A stretch of DNA of 64,000 bases from Colwellia psychrerythraea (GCF_000764185.1 NZ_JQEC01000042.1:1-64000); one strand, 5' to 3'; positions 19,433-28,729 are shown, counted from the stretch's first letter. The notes: generated by a model not told the origin, from the sequence alone. Translations and numbers: made by a program.

Positions 19433-21046
19433 CTAATAAATAGACGGCCTAGCTTCTGGAGGAATAGATTCTGGGTGCTGTAAATACCACTTCTCTAGCC
19501 AAATTTCAATCTCTTCTGGCACAACACCTGAGTGAATAATATCTCCTTGCATAAGCTCCCCTCCCATAGCAATATATGCCTGCGATGAATCATGGCGATC
19601 AATATTAGTACCAATAAGTGGGATTTTCATACTGCGAGTTAAGGTAACCAGTGCGTTAGTGATGGCCTTATCTACTCGGTTACTACTATCATTACTTAAC
19701 TGTTGACAGTTTACCTTCAATTGATGGATAGCCACTTTACGTACATAGCGTAATGATTCATAACTGCCAGAGAAGTTTGATATGGAAATATTTATCTCTA
19801 ACGATTTTAATTGATCTATGATGCTTTTTACTCGATGACTAGCACTAAGCATAACTTGCTCATTCAACTCGATCATTAAATATTTTCCTGCTATCCCATA
19901 CTGCTGTAATTTTTGCTCGATAAAGTCGACCAAATCGACTTCAAACAAACTTTCATTAGCCAAACTCACAGAAATACGCTGATAGACACCAATTCTATGT
20001 AGAATTTCAAGAGTAGTAAATGCCTGATCAAGCATCTGTTTTGTTAAGCCATACAACTCCCCACTTTGTTCAGCAAGCTTTGAGAAATCTGATAATTCAA
20101 GTGGTTTTGCATTACTGCTCTCATACCAATGAACTTTTAATTGAAAACCAACAATGTTGTAATTATTAATATTAACCTGCGGTTCAAGGTAACAATGTAA
20201 TTTTTTATCTTGAATGTCTTGGCGAAATGATTCCATCCGAGCAAGTTGGCTTTGAGTATATAAAATACTGCTATTATCGAAATAACTAATAATTTGCTGA
20301 GATTTCAAACCATTTAGCAATGCATCACCGGCATGAGAGATAACCTCTTCAACACTGTCGCCGTTTTCGTCTGAAATGGCGATGCCAAAAGCTAGCTCAA
20401 AATTTAGAGAGAAACTTTTAAAACTCATGGCATTGGGTACTGCTTCACCTAACTGTTGACACAATTCATCGAGTATCGCTTTATCATCGTAACGGCTTTG
20501 AGTTAAATCATAAACCACTAAGAATTGTAAACTTTGCAACCGAGCAATGCGAACAGGCTCAGGGCTGATACCAAAATTCAATAGTTTTTTGTTGATTGCT
20601 ATTCTTTGCTGTAAACAATAAGCAAGTTGCAATAATAAGAGGTCTGAGTTGTGATAGCCTAGTAAACTATTTACTTGTTGAAAATTAATAGGTTTGAATA
20701 CCACAGCGCCATAACGGTTGCCTTTATCTGATTTGATGGCAGACTCGAATGTTTTCAACGCTTGTTGTGCTGTCGGTAAGTTCGTTACTGGGTCGTGGGT
20801 GTAGATGAAAAGCTCTTCGACACTGATGGTTTCATTGCCTGAATGAGTAGGAGTTTCGCTAAATATTTTCTGAGTTAAAAACCAAGCTAAAATGATTGCT
20901 ATGCTGATAGCAACCAAATAACTAACCATTGCCATCAAGCCGATAGGTAATTGTTCACTATATAGTTGCGCAAATAGTGCTGAAAGCGCAATGACAGCAA
21001 TAAATATAACAAAAACAAAAAAGTATTTAGCGTTAAAACTACTCAT
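19433..21046 (-). CDS. Doubly degenerate GGDEF/EAL membrane protein
   Basis: A 537-residue protein with two N-terminal transmembrane helices (about residues 8-28 and 35-58), a GGDEF-like domain and an EAL-like domain. Neither catalytic motif survives. The cyclase domain keeps the fold pattern ('THDPVTNLPTAQQAL', 'LLGYHNSDLLLLQLAYCL') but has 'LQSLQFLVVYD' where GGDEF should be. The EAL domain has 'GFQLKVHWYES' instead of EALxRW, and 'ISNFSGSYESLRYVRK' instead of DDFGTGYSSL. It is thus expected to be a non-enzymatic effector or scaffold, in the manner of CsrD, though a specific CsrD assignment is not justified. It probably forms an operon with the two upstream genes on the minus strand. Confidence 0.85.
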   Translation of the reverse strand: MSSFNAKYFFVFVIFIAVIALSALFAQLYSEQLPIGLMAMVSYLVAISIAIILAWFLTQKIFSETPTHSGNETISVEELFIYTHDPVTNLPTAQQALKTFESAIKSDKGNRYGAVVFKPINFQQVNSLLGYHNSDLLLLQLAYCLQQRIAINKKLLNFGISPEPVRIARLQSLQFLVVYDLTQSRYDDKAILDELCQQLGEAVPNAMSFKSFSLNFELAFGIAISDENGDSVEEVISHAGDALLNGLKSQQIISYFDNSSILYTQSQLARMESFRQDIQDKKLHCYLEPQVNINNYNIVGFQLKVHWYESSNAKPLELSDFSKLAEQSGELYGLTKQMLDQAFTTLEILHRIGVYQRISVSLANESLFEVDLVDFIEQKLQQYGIAGKYLMIELNEQVMLSASHRVKSIIDQLKSLEINISISNFSGSYESLRYVRKVAIHQLKVNCQQLSNDSSNRVDKAITNALVTLTRSMKIPLIGTNIDRHDSSQAYIAMGGELMQGDIIHSGVVPEEIEIWLEKWYLQHPESIPPEARPSIY

Positions 21047-21139
21047 ATTTAATCACACTTACCCTAGGACGATTTACTAAAAAAGCTAGCCTAATCAAAA
21101 TATTGCCTTTTGTACAGCAATACTAATTATGTTTTAAAC

Positions 21140-21676
21140 TTAAGGGATACAAATACTTTTTTTATTCTTTGCCAATGATCCAACACTACTATCATCTGCG
21201 GTCAGTAAAGCATCGACTAAAAAAAGAAAACCATTTAAATTGTCACTTGACCAATAACGCTTCAATCGCTTATCACCCGTGACTATTAAGGCGACAAATT
21301 TTTTAAAAGCTGCACTATCATGATTTTCAAAACATTTCTTACTGACTGCTTTAAGGCGACCTCGGCCTTTTAAGCACTCCCTGAAAATAATACTGTAATT
21401 ATTGATTAATGGGCTAATCAGTTCAAGGTGTATTATTAGTTGTTCAGACTCACATTCTTTTGCCTGTACTTTTAAATGTTCCAATTTTTGTTTAGCGAAC
21501 TCTTGACCACGAGTCGCTATGAGTGTCAATGAGTCAACTAACACTTTATTTTCTTTACTGGTAGCTAAAACATCACGCTTTTGACTTATTAATTGTCGTT
21601 GTAATTTCTCAGCACGAAAGAAGAAATAAATACTAACCACAACAAAGACAAAAGTTATAATTAAAACAAAGAACAT
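21140..21676 (-). CDS. Unrecognised small membrane protein in the degenerate-GGDEF operon
   Basis: A 178-residue protein I do not recognise. One N-terminal transmembrane helix ('FVLIITFVFVVVSIYFFF') is followed by a predicted coiled coil rich in Lys, Glu and Gln (about residues 22-70) and a helical C-terminal part. The order resembles small membrane adaptor proteins, but no family could be named. Its start codon shares one base with the stop of the upstream TPR/GGDEF-like gene (TAATG), which indicates translational coupling and close functional linkage. The next gene, a degenerate GGDEF/EAL protein, follows after 93 bp. Confidence 0.75.
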   Translation of the reverse strand: MFFVLIITFVFVVVSIYFFFRAEKLQRQLISQKRDVLATSKENKVLVDSLTLIATRGQEFAKQKLEHLKVQAKECESEQLIIHLELISPLINNYSIIFRECLKGRGRLKAVSKKCFENHDSAAFKKFVALIVTGDKRLKRYWSSDNLNGFLFLVDALLTADDSSVGSLAKNKKSICIP

Positions 21677-23592
21677 TAAGACACCTTAGCCTGATTAACG
21701 TGGCTAATATTAACAGATTCAGCTATGCGTGCCAAAAATAGATAAGGATCAATGTCTTTAAATCCAGGCGTACTTATATAGGATTTCATCGAAATAGAAA
21801 AGCCTCCTAAGTTAGCAAAAGCTCGGCTATTTAAAGCCTGTACAATAATATCAATTTTCACAGCTACCTCTTCTTTGTCTAAGTGTTCGAAAAGTAATAA
21901 ATACTCCCCTTCGTTCAATAAACCTACATAATCGAAATCTGACAATTGCTCATTAATTGAACTAGCTATATCTTTAGCAACTTCATTGATGCTTTTATCA
22001 TTAAAATGAAAGGTCAGTTCTTGCCAGTTCTCTACAACGAGGTAACCTACACTTAAAGGGTATTGAAACTTACGCGCTTTTTTAAAGGCCAACTGGTAAT
22101 CAAATTTAGTCTGCATCGCATTTGGGATAACATAACTCGGCTTTTCAATTTCGTCATAAGCTAAGCTTCGTCTTTGTGAACGAAACCTTAAGAAGAAAGC
22201 AAGTATGGTAATTATAAGTAAACAAACTAACGCAGATAAGCTAATAATAATAACACGCTGTTTTTGATATTTCCCAACAAAACTACTCGATAACTCGCTA
22301 TTCTTAGCAAGCTTAACAGCCAGTTTTCTAGACTCTTCAATCGGTTGAATTATTGTTGATGTTCCAAGAGTCAAATGAGACAGTCCGTGTACAAGACTAG
22401 AAGCCTTCTTCTTATCATTCAGCTTAAGTTGCAAAACTTGGCTATGTTTCACTCGCCAAAGGTAAGCGTTGTGATAATTAAGTTCTGCAAAGTGCATCTC
22501 CGACACCATGCGATAAAACCCGGCAAATTCTAATGAGATATCCTTACCATCAAGCAACTTAATGACGCTATTTAATATAGCATAACCAGCACTAACCTCT
22601 CCTACAGCCAATCTTGCTTTCGCTAATGCAACCATACTTTCAAGTTGTTCCGCTAACATACCATGTTGTTTAAATATTTTAATTGCTTGGTGTAATGGCT
22701 CTATAGCATGAATGAACTGCTTTTGACTGAGTAAAACTATGCCTAACCCTTTATTGGCATTTGCTACACTAATAACCGCATTTTTATTTTCTGCATGCTC
22801 TCTAGATTCCCAAAAGGAGTTATAAGCATCATCAAACCGTTGTAAATAAAAATAGGCGTAGCCTAAATACCAATAAGTTTGGTCAAGGTTAGTCAATTGC
22901 CCCATCTCAAATTTTAATTTCAGTATCTTTAATTGCATTGTTAGTGATGTTTGATAATCACCTAACTGGTGATAAGCAATTGTTAATATTGTCAGCAGCT
23001 CAATATGCTCAGTTAATTCACTTTGACTAATACCTCGCTCAACTTGTTGCAAGTCAGCTAAAGCTTGCTGATGTTTACCAACCATTACATATGCCACGCT
23101 GCGATAACTAAGCAATAGTAATTGATGTTTTAAATGACCGCTAAACTCACTATTATTTACAGCTGTTTGAATTAACACCAGAAGTTGTTCATATTCCTTT
23201 CTAGCAATATAGACTTCGGCCAACTTTAACAAAAGTGACAACTTAGTTTTTTTATCTCTGCTATTACTTGCCAAACCACTTTGAGCAAAGTAATACACTT
23301 GGTTGATATCCCCTTGGTTACTAGCAGCTCTGGCAGACAACAGAAATAATTTGGCCAGTATATCATTTGAGTAATGCTGGCGATTATCAATAATTTTTTC
23401 TGATAACTTAGCTATCTCCATAGAGTCGAGCATTTCACTATTTACTTTTAATAGTTGTTGAACTTGATTACTCAATACAGTTTGCTCAGAAGCTTCCTGC
23501 GTATATGCCTTAGTTGTTATAAATAAAGGCGACATGACGATAATAAGAGTGAAAATCCTGAAAAACAAGAAGCGCCGATTAAACATATTCAT
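21676..23592 (-). CDS. TPR-containing membrane protein with degenerate GGDEF domain
   Basis: A 638-residue protein. It has an N-terminal signal or anchor segment ('FFRIFTLIIVMSPLFITT'), a periplasmic TPR array (about residues 40-395, e.g. 'LGYAYFYLQRFDDAYNSFWESREHA'), a transmembrane helix near residue 450 ('VIIISLSALVCLLIITILAF') and a C-terminal GGDEF-like domain. The active-site motif is replaced ('VGLLNEGEYLLLF', NEGEY for GGDEF), so cyclase activity is unlikely. The layout matches periplasmic TPR-GGDEF receptors common in Alteromonadales. It heads a coupled three-gene run. Immediately upstream, on the opposite strand, lies a c-di-GMP-I riboswitch, which does not control this gene directly. 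Confidence 0.85.
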   Translation of the reverse strand: MNMFNRRFLFFRIFTLIIVMSPLFITTKAYTQEASEQTVLSNQVQQLLKVNSEMLDSMEIAKLSEKIIDNRQHYSNDILAKLFLLSARAASNQGDINQVYYFAQSGLASNSRDKKTKLSLLLKLAEVYIARKEYEQLLVLIQTAVNNSEFSGHLKHQLLLLSYRSVAYVMVGKHQQALADLQQVERGISQSELTEHIELLTILTIAYHQLGDYQTSLTMQLKILKLKFEMGQLTNLDQTYWYLGYAYFYLQRFDDAYNSFWESREHAENKNAVISVANANKGLGIVLLSQKQFIHAIEPLHQAIKIFKQHGMLAEQLESMVALAKARLAVGEVSAGYAILNSVIKLLDGKDISLEFAGFYRMVSEMHFAELNYHNAYLWRVKHSQVLQLKLNDKKKASSLVHGLSHLTLGTSTIIQPIEESRKLAVKLAKNSELSSSFVGKYQKQRVIIISLSALVCLLIITILAFFLRFRSQRRSLAYDEIEKPSYVIPNAMQTKFDYQLAFKKARKFQYPLSVGYLVVENWQELTFHFNDKSINEVAKDIASSINEQLSDFDYVGLLNEGEYLLLFEHLDKEEVAVKIDIIVQALNSRAFANLGGFSISMKSYISTPGFKDIDPYLFLARIAESVNISHVNQAKVS

Positions 23593-23686
23593 ACCGTTAG
23601 TGATTGAAACATAAACCTTTGGCGTTGCCCAAAAGTATTTATTACTACTTTTACCTTATATAGCTAATTTAAAGTAGCCTTTTTTG

Positions 23687-23714
23687 TTTACATTTATAAA
23701 ATTCAACCTATAAT
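23687..23714 (+). promoter_or_regulatory. Strong sigma-70 promoter of the riboswitch RNA
   Basis: TTTACA (23687-23692), 16-bp spacer, TATAAT (23709-23714). The predicted start near 23721 lies about 10-20 nt before the aptamer, so the riboswitch is likely transcribed from its own promoter. Confidence 0.75.
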
Positions 23715-23729
23715 GACTATGAGCTTTAC

Positions 23730-23815
23730 AGCTTGATAAGGGCAAATCTAATGAAAGTTAGAGACGCAAAGTTACCGGTCTAAAGGGAAACCTATGATAG
23801 CGGGACTGCCAAGTT
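23730..23815 (+). ncRNA. c-di-GMP-I (GEMM-I) riboswitch aptamer without a downstream gene
   Basis: The conserved GEMM-I elements appear in order. GGGCAAA is at 23740-23746. A six-pair helix capped by a GAAA tetraloop follows (TCTAAT-GAAA-GTTAGA, 23747-23762). GACGCAAAG is at 23763-23771, CCGG at 23775-23778, the tetraloop receptor CTAAA...TATGA at 23780-23797, and AGCGGG at 23799-23804. A closing helix can form between CTTG (23732-23735) and CAAG (23810-23813). The G that contacts ligand in known c-di-GMP aptamers appears retained (GGG), though cGAMP cannot be excluded. It reads rightwards, away from the degenerate-GGDEF operon, into 280 bp with no long ORF and then antisense to a DUF885 peptidase gene. 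The next plus-strand gene is rsgA, almost 3 kb away. Confidence 0.88.
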
Positions 23816-23816
23816 T

Positions 23817-23870
23817 AGATATAGTGGGGGCTTATCTTAATTCGATATTTCACTATCTGTTTCTTCCGTT
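23817..23870 (+). other. Possible expression platform of the riboswitch
   Basis: ATAGTG (23821-23826) can pair with CACTAT (23851-23856), extendable by two more pairs past a bulge, followed by a T-rich stretch (23857-23875). It could act as an imperfect terminator controlled by the aptamer. The stem is short and the loop is 24 nt, so this is tentative. The remaining bases to 24101 show no gene. Confidence 0.35.
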
Positions 23871-24101
23871 TTCTTTGCGTGCTCCCTCTCCCTTATTCTT
23901 TTACAACTCTTAAAGTTAGTCAAACTATCCCTGTCTGCACAAATTACTCTTTAAACTTTTATATCTGTAATTCAAGCTATCAATAACTTCTAGTGCCGTT
24001 TTTCTCTCTCAATATTTACACCACTAAATAAAGTGAATAGCCTAATATCACCTAAACAAAATCAGACTATTAACGGGGATAAATATCAATAATTAGCACA
24101 G

Positions 24102-25883
24102 CTATTTATTATGTGCTGTTTGCTTATGAATATACTGCATAACAACCTTATCCATCATAGATAATGGCATAGATCCATGCTTGAGTAGTTGATCATGAAA
24201 GTCTCTTAAATCAAAATCTTTAGCTAATGCTTGCTCCGCTTCTTTACGTAAGCGCTTAATTGTCAACTCACCCATTTTGTATGATAAAGCTTGCCCCGGC
24301 CAAGATATGTAGCGATCTATTTCTGTGGTTACATTGTGCAATGACAAAGCGGTATTACTCGCTAAAAAATCTATCGCCTGTGCTCTACTCCAACCTTGAG
24401 TATGCATGCCTGTATCAACGACCAATCGGCACGCTCGCCACATCTCATAAGTTAACCGGCCAAAGTTATTATAAGGATCTTCATACATGCCAGCCTCGAT
24501 CCCTAAGTATTCAGAGTATAAACCCCACCCCTCACCGAACGCTGAGATATAAGTGCGATTACGAAATTTAGCCACATCAAGCATTTCTTTCGCTAAAGAT
24601 ATCTGTAAGTGATGACCCGGCACTGCTTCGTGGAGTGTTAAGGCTGTTAATACATAAAGTGGTCGTCTATCAAGTCTATAAGTATTAACCCAGTAATTAC
24701 CTGGTTGGTCATCACGAGATGAACCAGCATATCTACCCGTAGTATATTTTGGAGCAATATTTTCTGGGACTGCCATCACTCCGTAAGGCGTTCTTGGTAA
24801 CGTTTTGAATAATGCCGGCAATTTGGCATCCATTTGTTTTGCAATAAAAGAAGCTTCTTTTAATAGCTCTGTCGGTGTGCTGGCATAGAATTGCGGGTCA
24901 GTACGTAAAAACTGAACAAATTCACTAAAACTACCATCAAAGTTAACTTGTTTAATGATCTCGTCCATCTCAACTCGTATACGTTTGACTTCAGCAAGGC
25001 CTTGCTGATGCACCTGCTCTGCGGTCATAGGTAGCGTGGTATAATGAACTAACCTGTTTTGATAGTACCTTTTACCATTGGGCAAAGAGCTGGCGGCAAT
25101 ATTATCACGGGCATTGGGCTGGTATTCGTTTACCATAAAGTCGTAATAAGCTTTATATGCTGGCATCACTTTAGTGTTCAAAACTTTCTTAGCTTGTTGT
25201 TGTAAATCTTTCTGCTGGCTTTTACTTATAAAAGTAGAAATTTTAGTGAATGGTTTGTAGTAACCACTGTGAGTTACGTCTTCTTTAATATAGGCTAAGA
25301 TAGATTGCTCAAAACCTTTCAAAACTACTTTAGGCTGGCTAATCCCACTGTTAAGGCCTTCTTTCATCCAATAAGTTTGCTGTGAAAAGTAACGTGGCAA
25401 AGCAGCTAACCTTGCTAAATAGTCTTGGTAATCTGCAAGGGTTTTAAAATCAACCTGTGTTGAAATACTTGCTATCCAAACATGAAAGCCAGACTCTGCC
25501 GTAAGAGGCATGTAATGCTCTTTATTAGTGTAACTATCTAACTGGTTTTTTAGGCTATAAGTGAGTACCGATAAATTAATCTGATTTTCTTGTGTTAATT
25601 TTTCAGTATCTAAACCGATTAACTGCTGATATAAAGCTAACCGCTGTTGGTATTGTGCTAATAAGGTTGCTGCTGATAAGTCGGGTAATTTTGCATTGTT
25701 GCCGCCGATACCTGGCTGATTAAAAGGGCTTGATTGGAGGTAACGCTCTTCATTTTCTTGAATAATATGTGCTAATTGTTGATCTTCATTAAAATTATTT
25801 TTTTCAACTTCAGCGGCGTAACTGGAATTAAACAGGCAAGTGCTAATGATAAACAGCACTAGGTAAGTGAATATAGGTTTCAT
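24102..25883 (-). CDS. Exported DUF885 family metallo-carboxypeptidase-like protein
   Basis: A 593-residue protein with a Sec signal peptide ending near 'NSSYA' (about residue 23). It belongs to the DUF885 family, which is related to thermostable zinc carboxypeptidases. The zinc-binding motif is HEAVPGHHLQ ('LTLHEAVPGHHLQISLA', about residues 418-433), with a downstream Glu-rich 'FGEGWGLYSEYLG'. Earlier family signatures include 'RYLQSSPFNQPGIGG' and 'EVKRIRVEMDEI'. Members act as periplasmic peptidases of unknown substrate. The 3' end faces the orphan riboswitch transcript, which could run antisense to it. Confidence 0.93.
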   Translation of the reverse strand: MKPIFTYLVLFIISTCLFNSSYAAEVEKNNFNEDQQLAHIIQENEERYLQSSPFNQPGIGGNNAKLPDLSAATLLAQYQQRLALYQQLIGLDTEKLTQENQINLSVLTYSLKNQLDSYTNKEHYMPLTAESGFHVWIASISTQVDFKTLADYQDYLARLAALPRYFSQQTYWMKEGLNSGISQPKVVLKGFEQSILAYIKEDVTHSGYYKPFTKISTFISKSQQKDLQQQAKKVLNTKVMPAYKAYYDFMVNEYQPNARDNIAASSLPNGKRYYQNRLVHYTTLPMTAEQVHQQGLAEVKRIRVEMDEIIKQVNFDGSFSEFVQFLRTDPQFYASTPTELLKEASFIAKQMDAKLPALFKTLPRTPYGVMAVPENIAPKYTTGRYAGSSRDDQPGNYWVNTYRLDRRPLYVLTALTLHEAVPGHHLQISLAKEMLDVAKFRNRTYISAFGEGWGLYSEYLGIEAGMYEDPYNNFGRLTYEMWRACRLVVDTGMHTQGWSRAQAIDFLASNTALSLHNVTTEIDRYISWPGQALSYKMGELTIKRLRKEAEQALAKDFDLRDFHDQLLKHGSMPLSMMDKVVMQYIHKQTAHNK

Positions 25884-25981
25884 TGAAGTAACTCAAAAAG
25901 AAAGATGGCACGACAATAACGTAATATTATTTTTCGTGCCTTATTTTTTTTGTATCTTTATTGTTAGAACGCGTGCCTAAG

Positions 25982-26527
25982 CTACAGTTTGAAAAAAAGC
26001 TCTCTATACACTTTTAACTCGGCAATAGACTCTTTAATATCATCTAATGCTAAATGTGCCCCTGTTTTAACAACCGACTCTAATACTTCGGGTTTCCAGC
26101 GCCTTGCTAACTCTTTAATAGTACTTACATCTAAATTACGATAATGAAAATGCTCTTCAAAGTCAGGCATATACTTATTAATAAAGCGTCTATCTTGTCC
26201 GATACTATTACCACACATTGGGGATTTACCTTGAGGTACCCATTCCTGTATAAAAGCCAGACTTTGTTGAGTTGCCTCTGCTAAACTGAACTTACTATCA
26301 CGACATCTTTGCGTAAGCCCTGACTTCCCATGATGTTCAATACACCATTGGCTCATATTGCCTAGTATCTCATCACTTTGATTTATAGCAAAAACTGGGC
26401 CTTGCGCTAAGATATTCAAATGACTATCGGTGATAATGATAGCTATTTCTAAAATAACATCTACTGCAGGCTCTAACCCCGTCATCTCCAAATCTAGCCA
26501 AATTAAATTATTGTCATTTCCCGCCAT
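25982..26527 (-). CDS. orn: Oligoribonuclease Orn
   Basis: A 181-residue DEDDh 3'-5' exoribonuclease that degrades dinucleotides, including pGpG from c-di-GMP breakdown. This is relevant here because c-di-GMP enzymes are plentiful in the window. Catalytic motifs are visible: '[11 protein letters not shown]' near the N-terminus, '[13 protein letters not shown]' in the middle, and '[15 protein letters not shown]' at the end. The length is standard. It is divergent from rsgA, as in E. coli and relatives. Confidence 0.98.
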   Translation of the reverse strand: MAGNDNNLIWLDLEMTGLEPAVDVILEIAIIITDSHLNILAQGPVFAINQSDEILGNMSQWCIEHHGKSGLTQRCRDSKFSLAEATQQSLAFIQEWVPQGKSPMCGNSIGQDRRFINKYMPDFEEHFHYRNLDVSTIKELARRWKPEVLESVVKTGAHLALDDIKESIAELKVYRELFFKL

Positions 26528-26598
26528 AAACTTCCCTTAAAAAAATGCACAAGCATTCATATATAATTGTTAGTATAATACGTCAGAACCAAGTTGGG

Positions 26599-26626
26599 TC
26601 AAATTAAATGTCGGATCAAATTAAAT
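26599..26626 (+). repeat. Short tandem repeat upstream of rsgA
   Basis: TCAAATTAAAT occurs at 26599-26609 and 26616-26626, 17 bp apart, between orn and rsgA. It may be a local duplication or a regulatory site. Possible TATAAT boxes lie just upstream (26562-26567 and 26574-26579). Confidence 0.4.
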
Positions 26627-26642
26627 AGTATGAATAAGTCTA

Positions 26643-27701
26643 ATGGCTAAAGTAAAAAAACTGACTAAAGGTCAGCAAAGGCGTATTAAAGCCAATCATG
26701 ATAAAAAGTTGCATGGCAAAAACACTAAAAATAAAGATAAAGTGCAATGGGAGGATGACGATTTAGGAGCCCAAGAACAAGGAATAATTATTAGCCGTTT
26801 TGGCCAACACGCTGATGTCGAAAATAACATGGGTGAAATATTTCGCTGCAATTTGCGTCGTTCCATTTCCTCACTTGTCTGTGGCGATAAAGTGCAATGG
26901 CGAGCGGGTAAGGAAACAAAGCACTCGATTACTGGCATTATTGAAGCAGTGCATGAGAGAAACTCGGTACTAAGCCGCCCTGATGTGTATGATGGCGTAA
27001 AACCCATTGCCGCAAATATCAGCCAAATTCTCATTGTATCTTCGGTCTTACCTGTATTTAACAGTGATATTGTTGATCGTTACCTCGTTGCTGCAGAGCA
27101 AACAGGTATTACCCCAGTAATTGTACTGAATAAGACTGACTTATTAAGCACTATTACGGCTGATGAACAAGAGAAAATAAGCAAGCAATTAAAGATTTAT
27201 CAAGATATTGGCTATCAAGTACTTTACGCCAGTAGTAAATCTCGAGATGGCATAAGTGAACTTAAATTGCAGTTGGCACAAAATACCAGTATTTTTGTCG
27301 GCCAGTCTGGTGTTGGCAAGTCAACCTTAGTTAATGCGCTTATGCCTGACTTAGGTGTGTTAACCAAAGAAGTATCCGAAAACTCTGGTTTAGGACAACA
27401 TACCACCACTGTTGCTCGTTTATACCACTTTAATGAAGGCGGTGACTTAATTGACTCTCCTGGTATTCGTGAATTTGGTTTATGGCACTTAACACCTGAG
27501 CAAGTTTGCCACGGGTTTATCGAATTCTCCGACTTCCTTGGTTTATGTAAATTTAGAGATTGTAAGCATCAAACCGATCCAGGCTGTGCTCTAATTGCCG
27601 CCGGAGAGAGTAAACAAATTAATCCTGCTCGTTTAGCTAGCTTCCAACGCATATTAGCCAGTCTCAATGATAATAAATTAACCTCACGTTTTAATAATTA
27701 A
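26643..27701 (+). CDS. rsgA: Small ribosomal subunit biogenesis GTPase RsgA
   Basis: A circularly permuted GTPase that checks late 30S subunit maturation. The 352 residues contain an OB-fold start ('QEQGIIISRFGQHADVE'), then the GTPase motifs in permuted order: G4 'IVLNKTDLL', G1 'VGQSGVGKSTLVN' (about residues 218-230) and G3 'LIDSPGIREFG'. A C-terminal zinc knuckle follows, with Cys and His in 'CKFRDCKHQTDPGCAL'. The N-terminal extension is strongly basic, as in other gammaproteobacterial RsgA. It is followed after 9 bp by psd, the usual pair. Confidence 0.98.
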   Translation: MAKVKKLTKGQQRRIKANHDKKLHGKNTKNKDKVQWEDDDLGAQEQGIIISRFGQHADVENNMGEIFRCNLRRSISSLVCGDKVQWRAGKETKHSITGIIEAVHERNSVLSRPDVYDGVKPIAANISQILIVSSVLPVFNSDIVDRYLVAAEQTGITPVIVLNKTDLLSTITADEQEKISKQLKIYQDIGYQVLYASSKSRDGISELKLQLAQNTSIFVGQSGVGKSTLVNALMPDLGVLTKEVSENSGLGQHTTTVARLYHFNEGGDLIDSPGIREFGLWHLTPEQVCHGFIEFSDFLGLCKFRDCKHQTDPGCALIAAGESKQINPARLASFQRILASLNDNKLTSRFNN

Positions 27702-27710
27702 GGAAAACGA

Positions 27711-28598
27711 GTGTCTTCAAATAATAGTATTAGCGATAAAATTAAAATAACCTTACAATACATTATGCCTAAACACGCTATTTCACGTTTAGTTGGCAAG
27801 TTAGCCGCGGCAAAAATGGGTTGGTTAACCACGAAACTTATCAGTATGTTTATTAAAGCATACGGTATCAATATGGATGAAGCGAAACTAAAGAAGGCCA
27901 GTGACTTTGATACCTTTAATAACTTTTTCACCCGCGAATTAGAAGAAGGCGCTCGTAGCATTAATGATGATGAAAATGCTATATGTTACCCAGTTGACGG
28001 TGCCATTAGCCAGCAAGGTGACATCATTGATGGCCAGCTTATTCAAGCTAAAGGTTTCAATTACAGCTTAACCTCTTTACTTGGTGGCGATGAGACAACT
28101 GCTGCACCTTTTCAAGGCGGTAAATTTTCTTGTATTTATCTTGCACCAAAAGATTACCATCGCATTCATATGCCAATGGCAGCCACTTTACGTGAAATGA
28201 TTTATGTACCTGGTGAGTTATTTTCAGTAAACCCGCTTACTGCAGAAAATGTGCCTGATCTTTTTGCCCGAAATGAACGTGTTGTGGCCATTTTTGATAC
28301 AGAATTTGGTCAACTAGCTATGGTATTAGTTGGCGCAACAATTGTTGCCAGTATTGAAACAACTTGGGCTGGCACTATTACCCCGCCAGCAGGAAAAGAT
28401 ATCTTTAGATGGCAGTACCCTAAAGATGGAGCTAATGCCATTACCTTTGAAAAAGGTGATGAAATGGGCCGCTTTAAATTAGGTTCCACTGTTGTTAGTA
28501 CTTTCGCTCCAAACATGCTTAATGATTTTGCATCAAGTGCGGGGCCAGGTTCAATTACTCGCCTTGGCGATTTTTATGCGTCATTAGTTAGATCATAA
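27711..28598 (+). CDS. psd: Phosphatidylserine decarboxylase
   Basis: Inner-membrane enzyme that converts phosphatidylserine to phosphatidylethanolamine. A proenzyme of 295 residues. The self-cleavage site LGST ('[12 protein letters not shown]', about residue 260) generates the pyruvoyl group. The supporting Asp ('[10 protein letters not shown]') and His ('KDYHRIHMP') are present. The GTG start at 27711 has AAGGA 7 nt upstream. Nine bases separate it from rsgA, so the two are probably co-transcribed. Confidence 0.97.
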   Translation: MSSNNSISDKIKITLQYIMPKHAISRLVGKLAAAKMGWLTTKLISMFIKAYGINMDEAKLKKASDFDTFNNFFTRELEEGARSINDDENAICYPVDGAISQQGDIIDGQLIQAKGFNYSLTSLLGGDETTAAPFQGGKFSCIYLAPKDYHRIHMPMAATLREMIYVPGELFSVNPLTAENVPDLFARNERVVAIFDTEFGQLAMVLVGATIVASIETTWAGTITPPAGKDIFRWQYPKDGANAITFEKGDEMGRFKLGSTVVSTFAPNMLNDFASSAGPGSITRLGDFYASLVRS

Positions 28599-28718
28599 AA
28601 TAGACTATTTACTCAGTAGTACTATCAAGTAACAAAACTGTTGCTCATTTAGTGTACTCGATATAAGCTTAGGCTAAATACGATTAAATTCGTAACTTGT
28701 CTAAGTCTTATAAAAATG

Positions 28719-28729
28719 ATTAGTCTAAT
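28719..28729. promoter_or_regulatory. Candidate operator of the BlaI-like repressor
   Basis: ATTAG-T-CTAAT is a perfect odd palindrome 27 bp before the repressor start codon, a place typical for an autoregulatory operator. It is not the known staphylococcal BlaI consensus, so this is pattern-based only. Confidence 0.3.
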
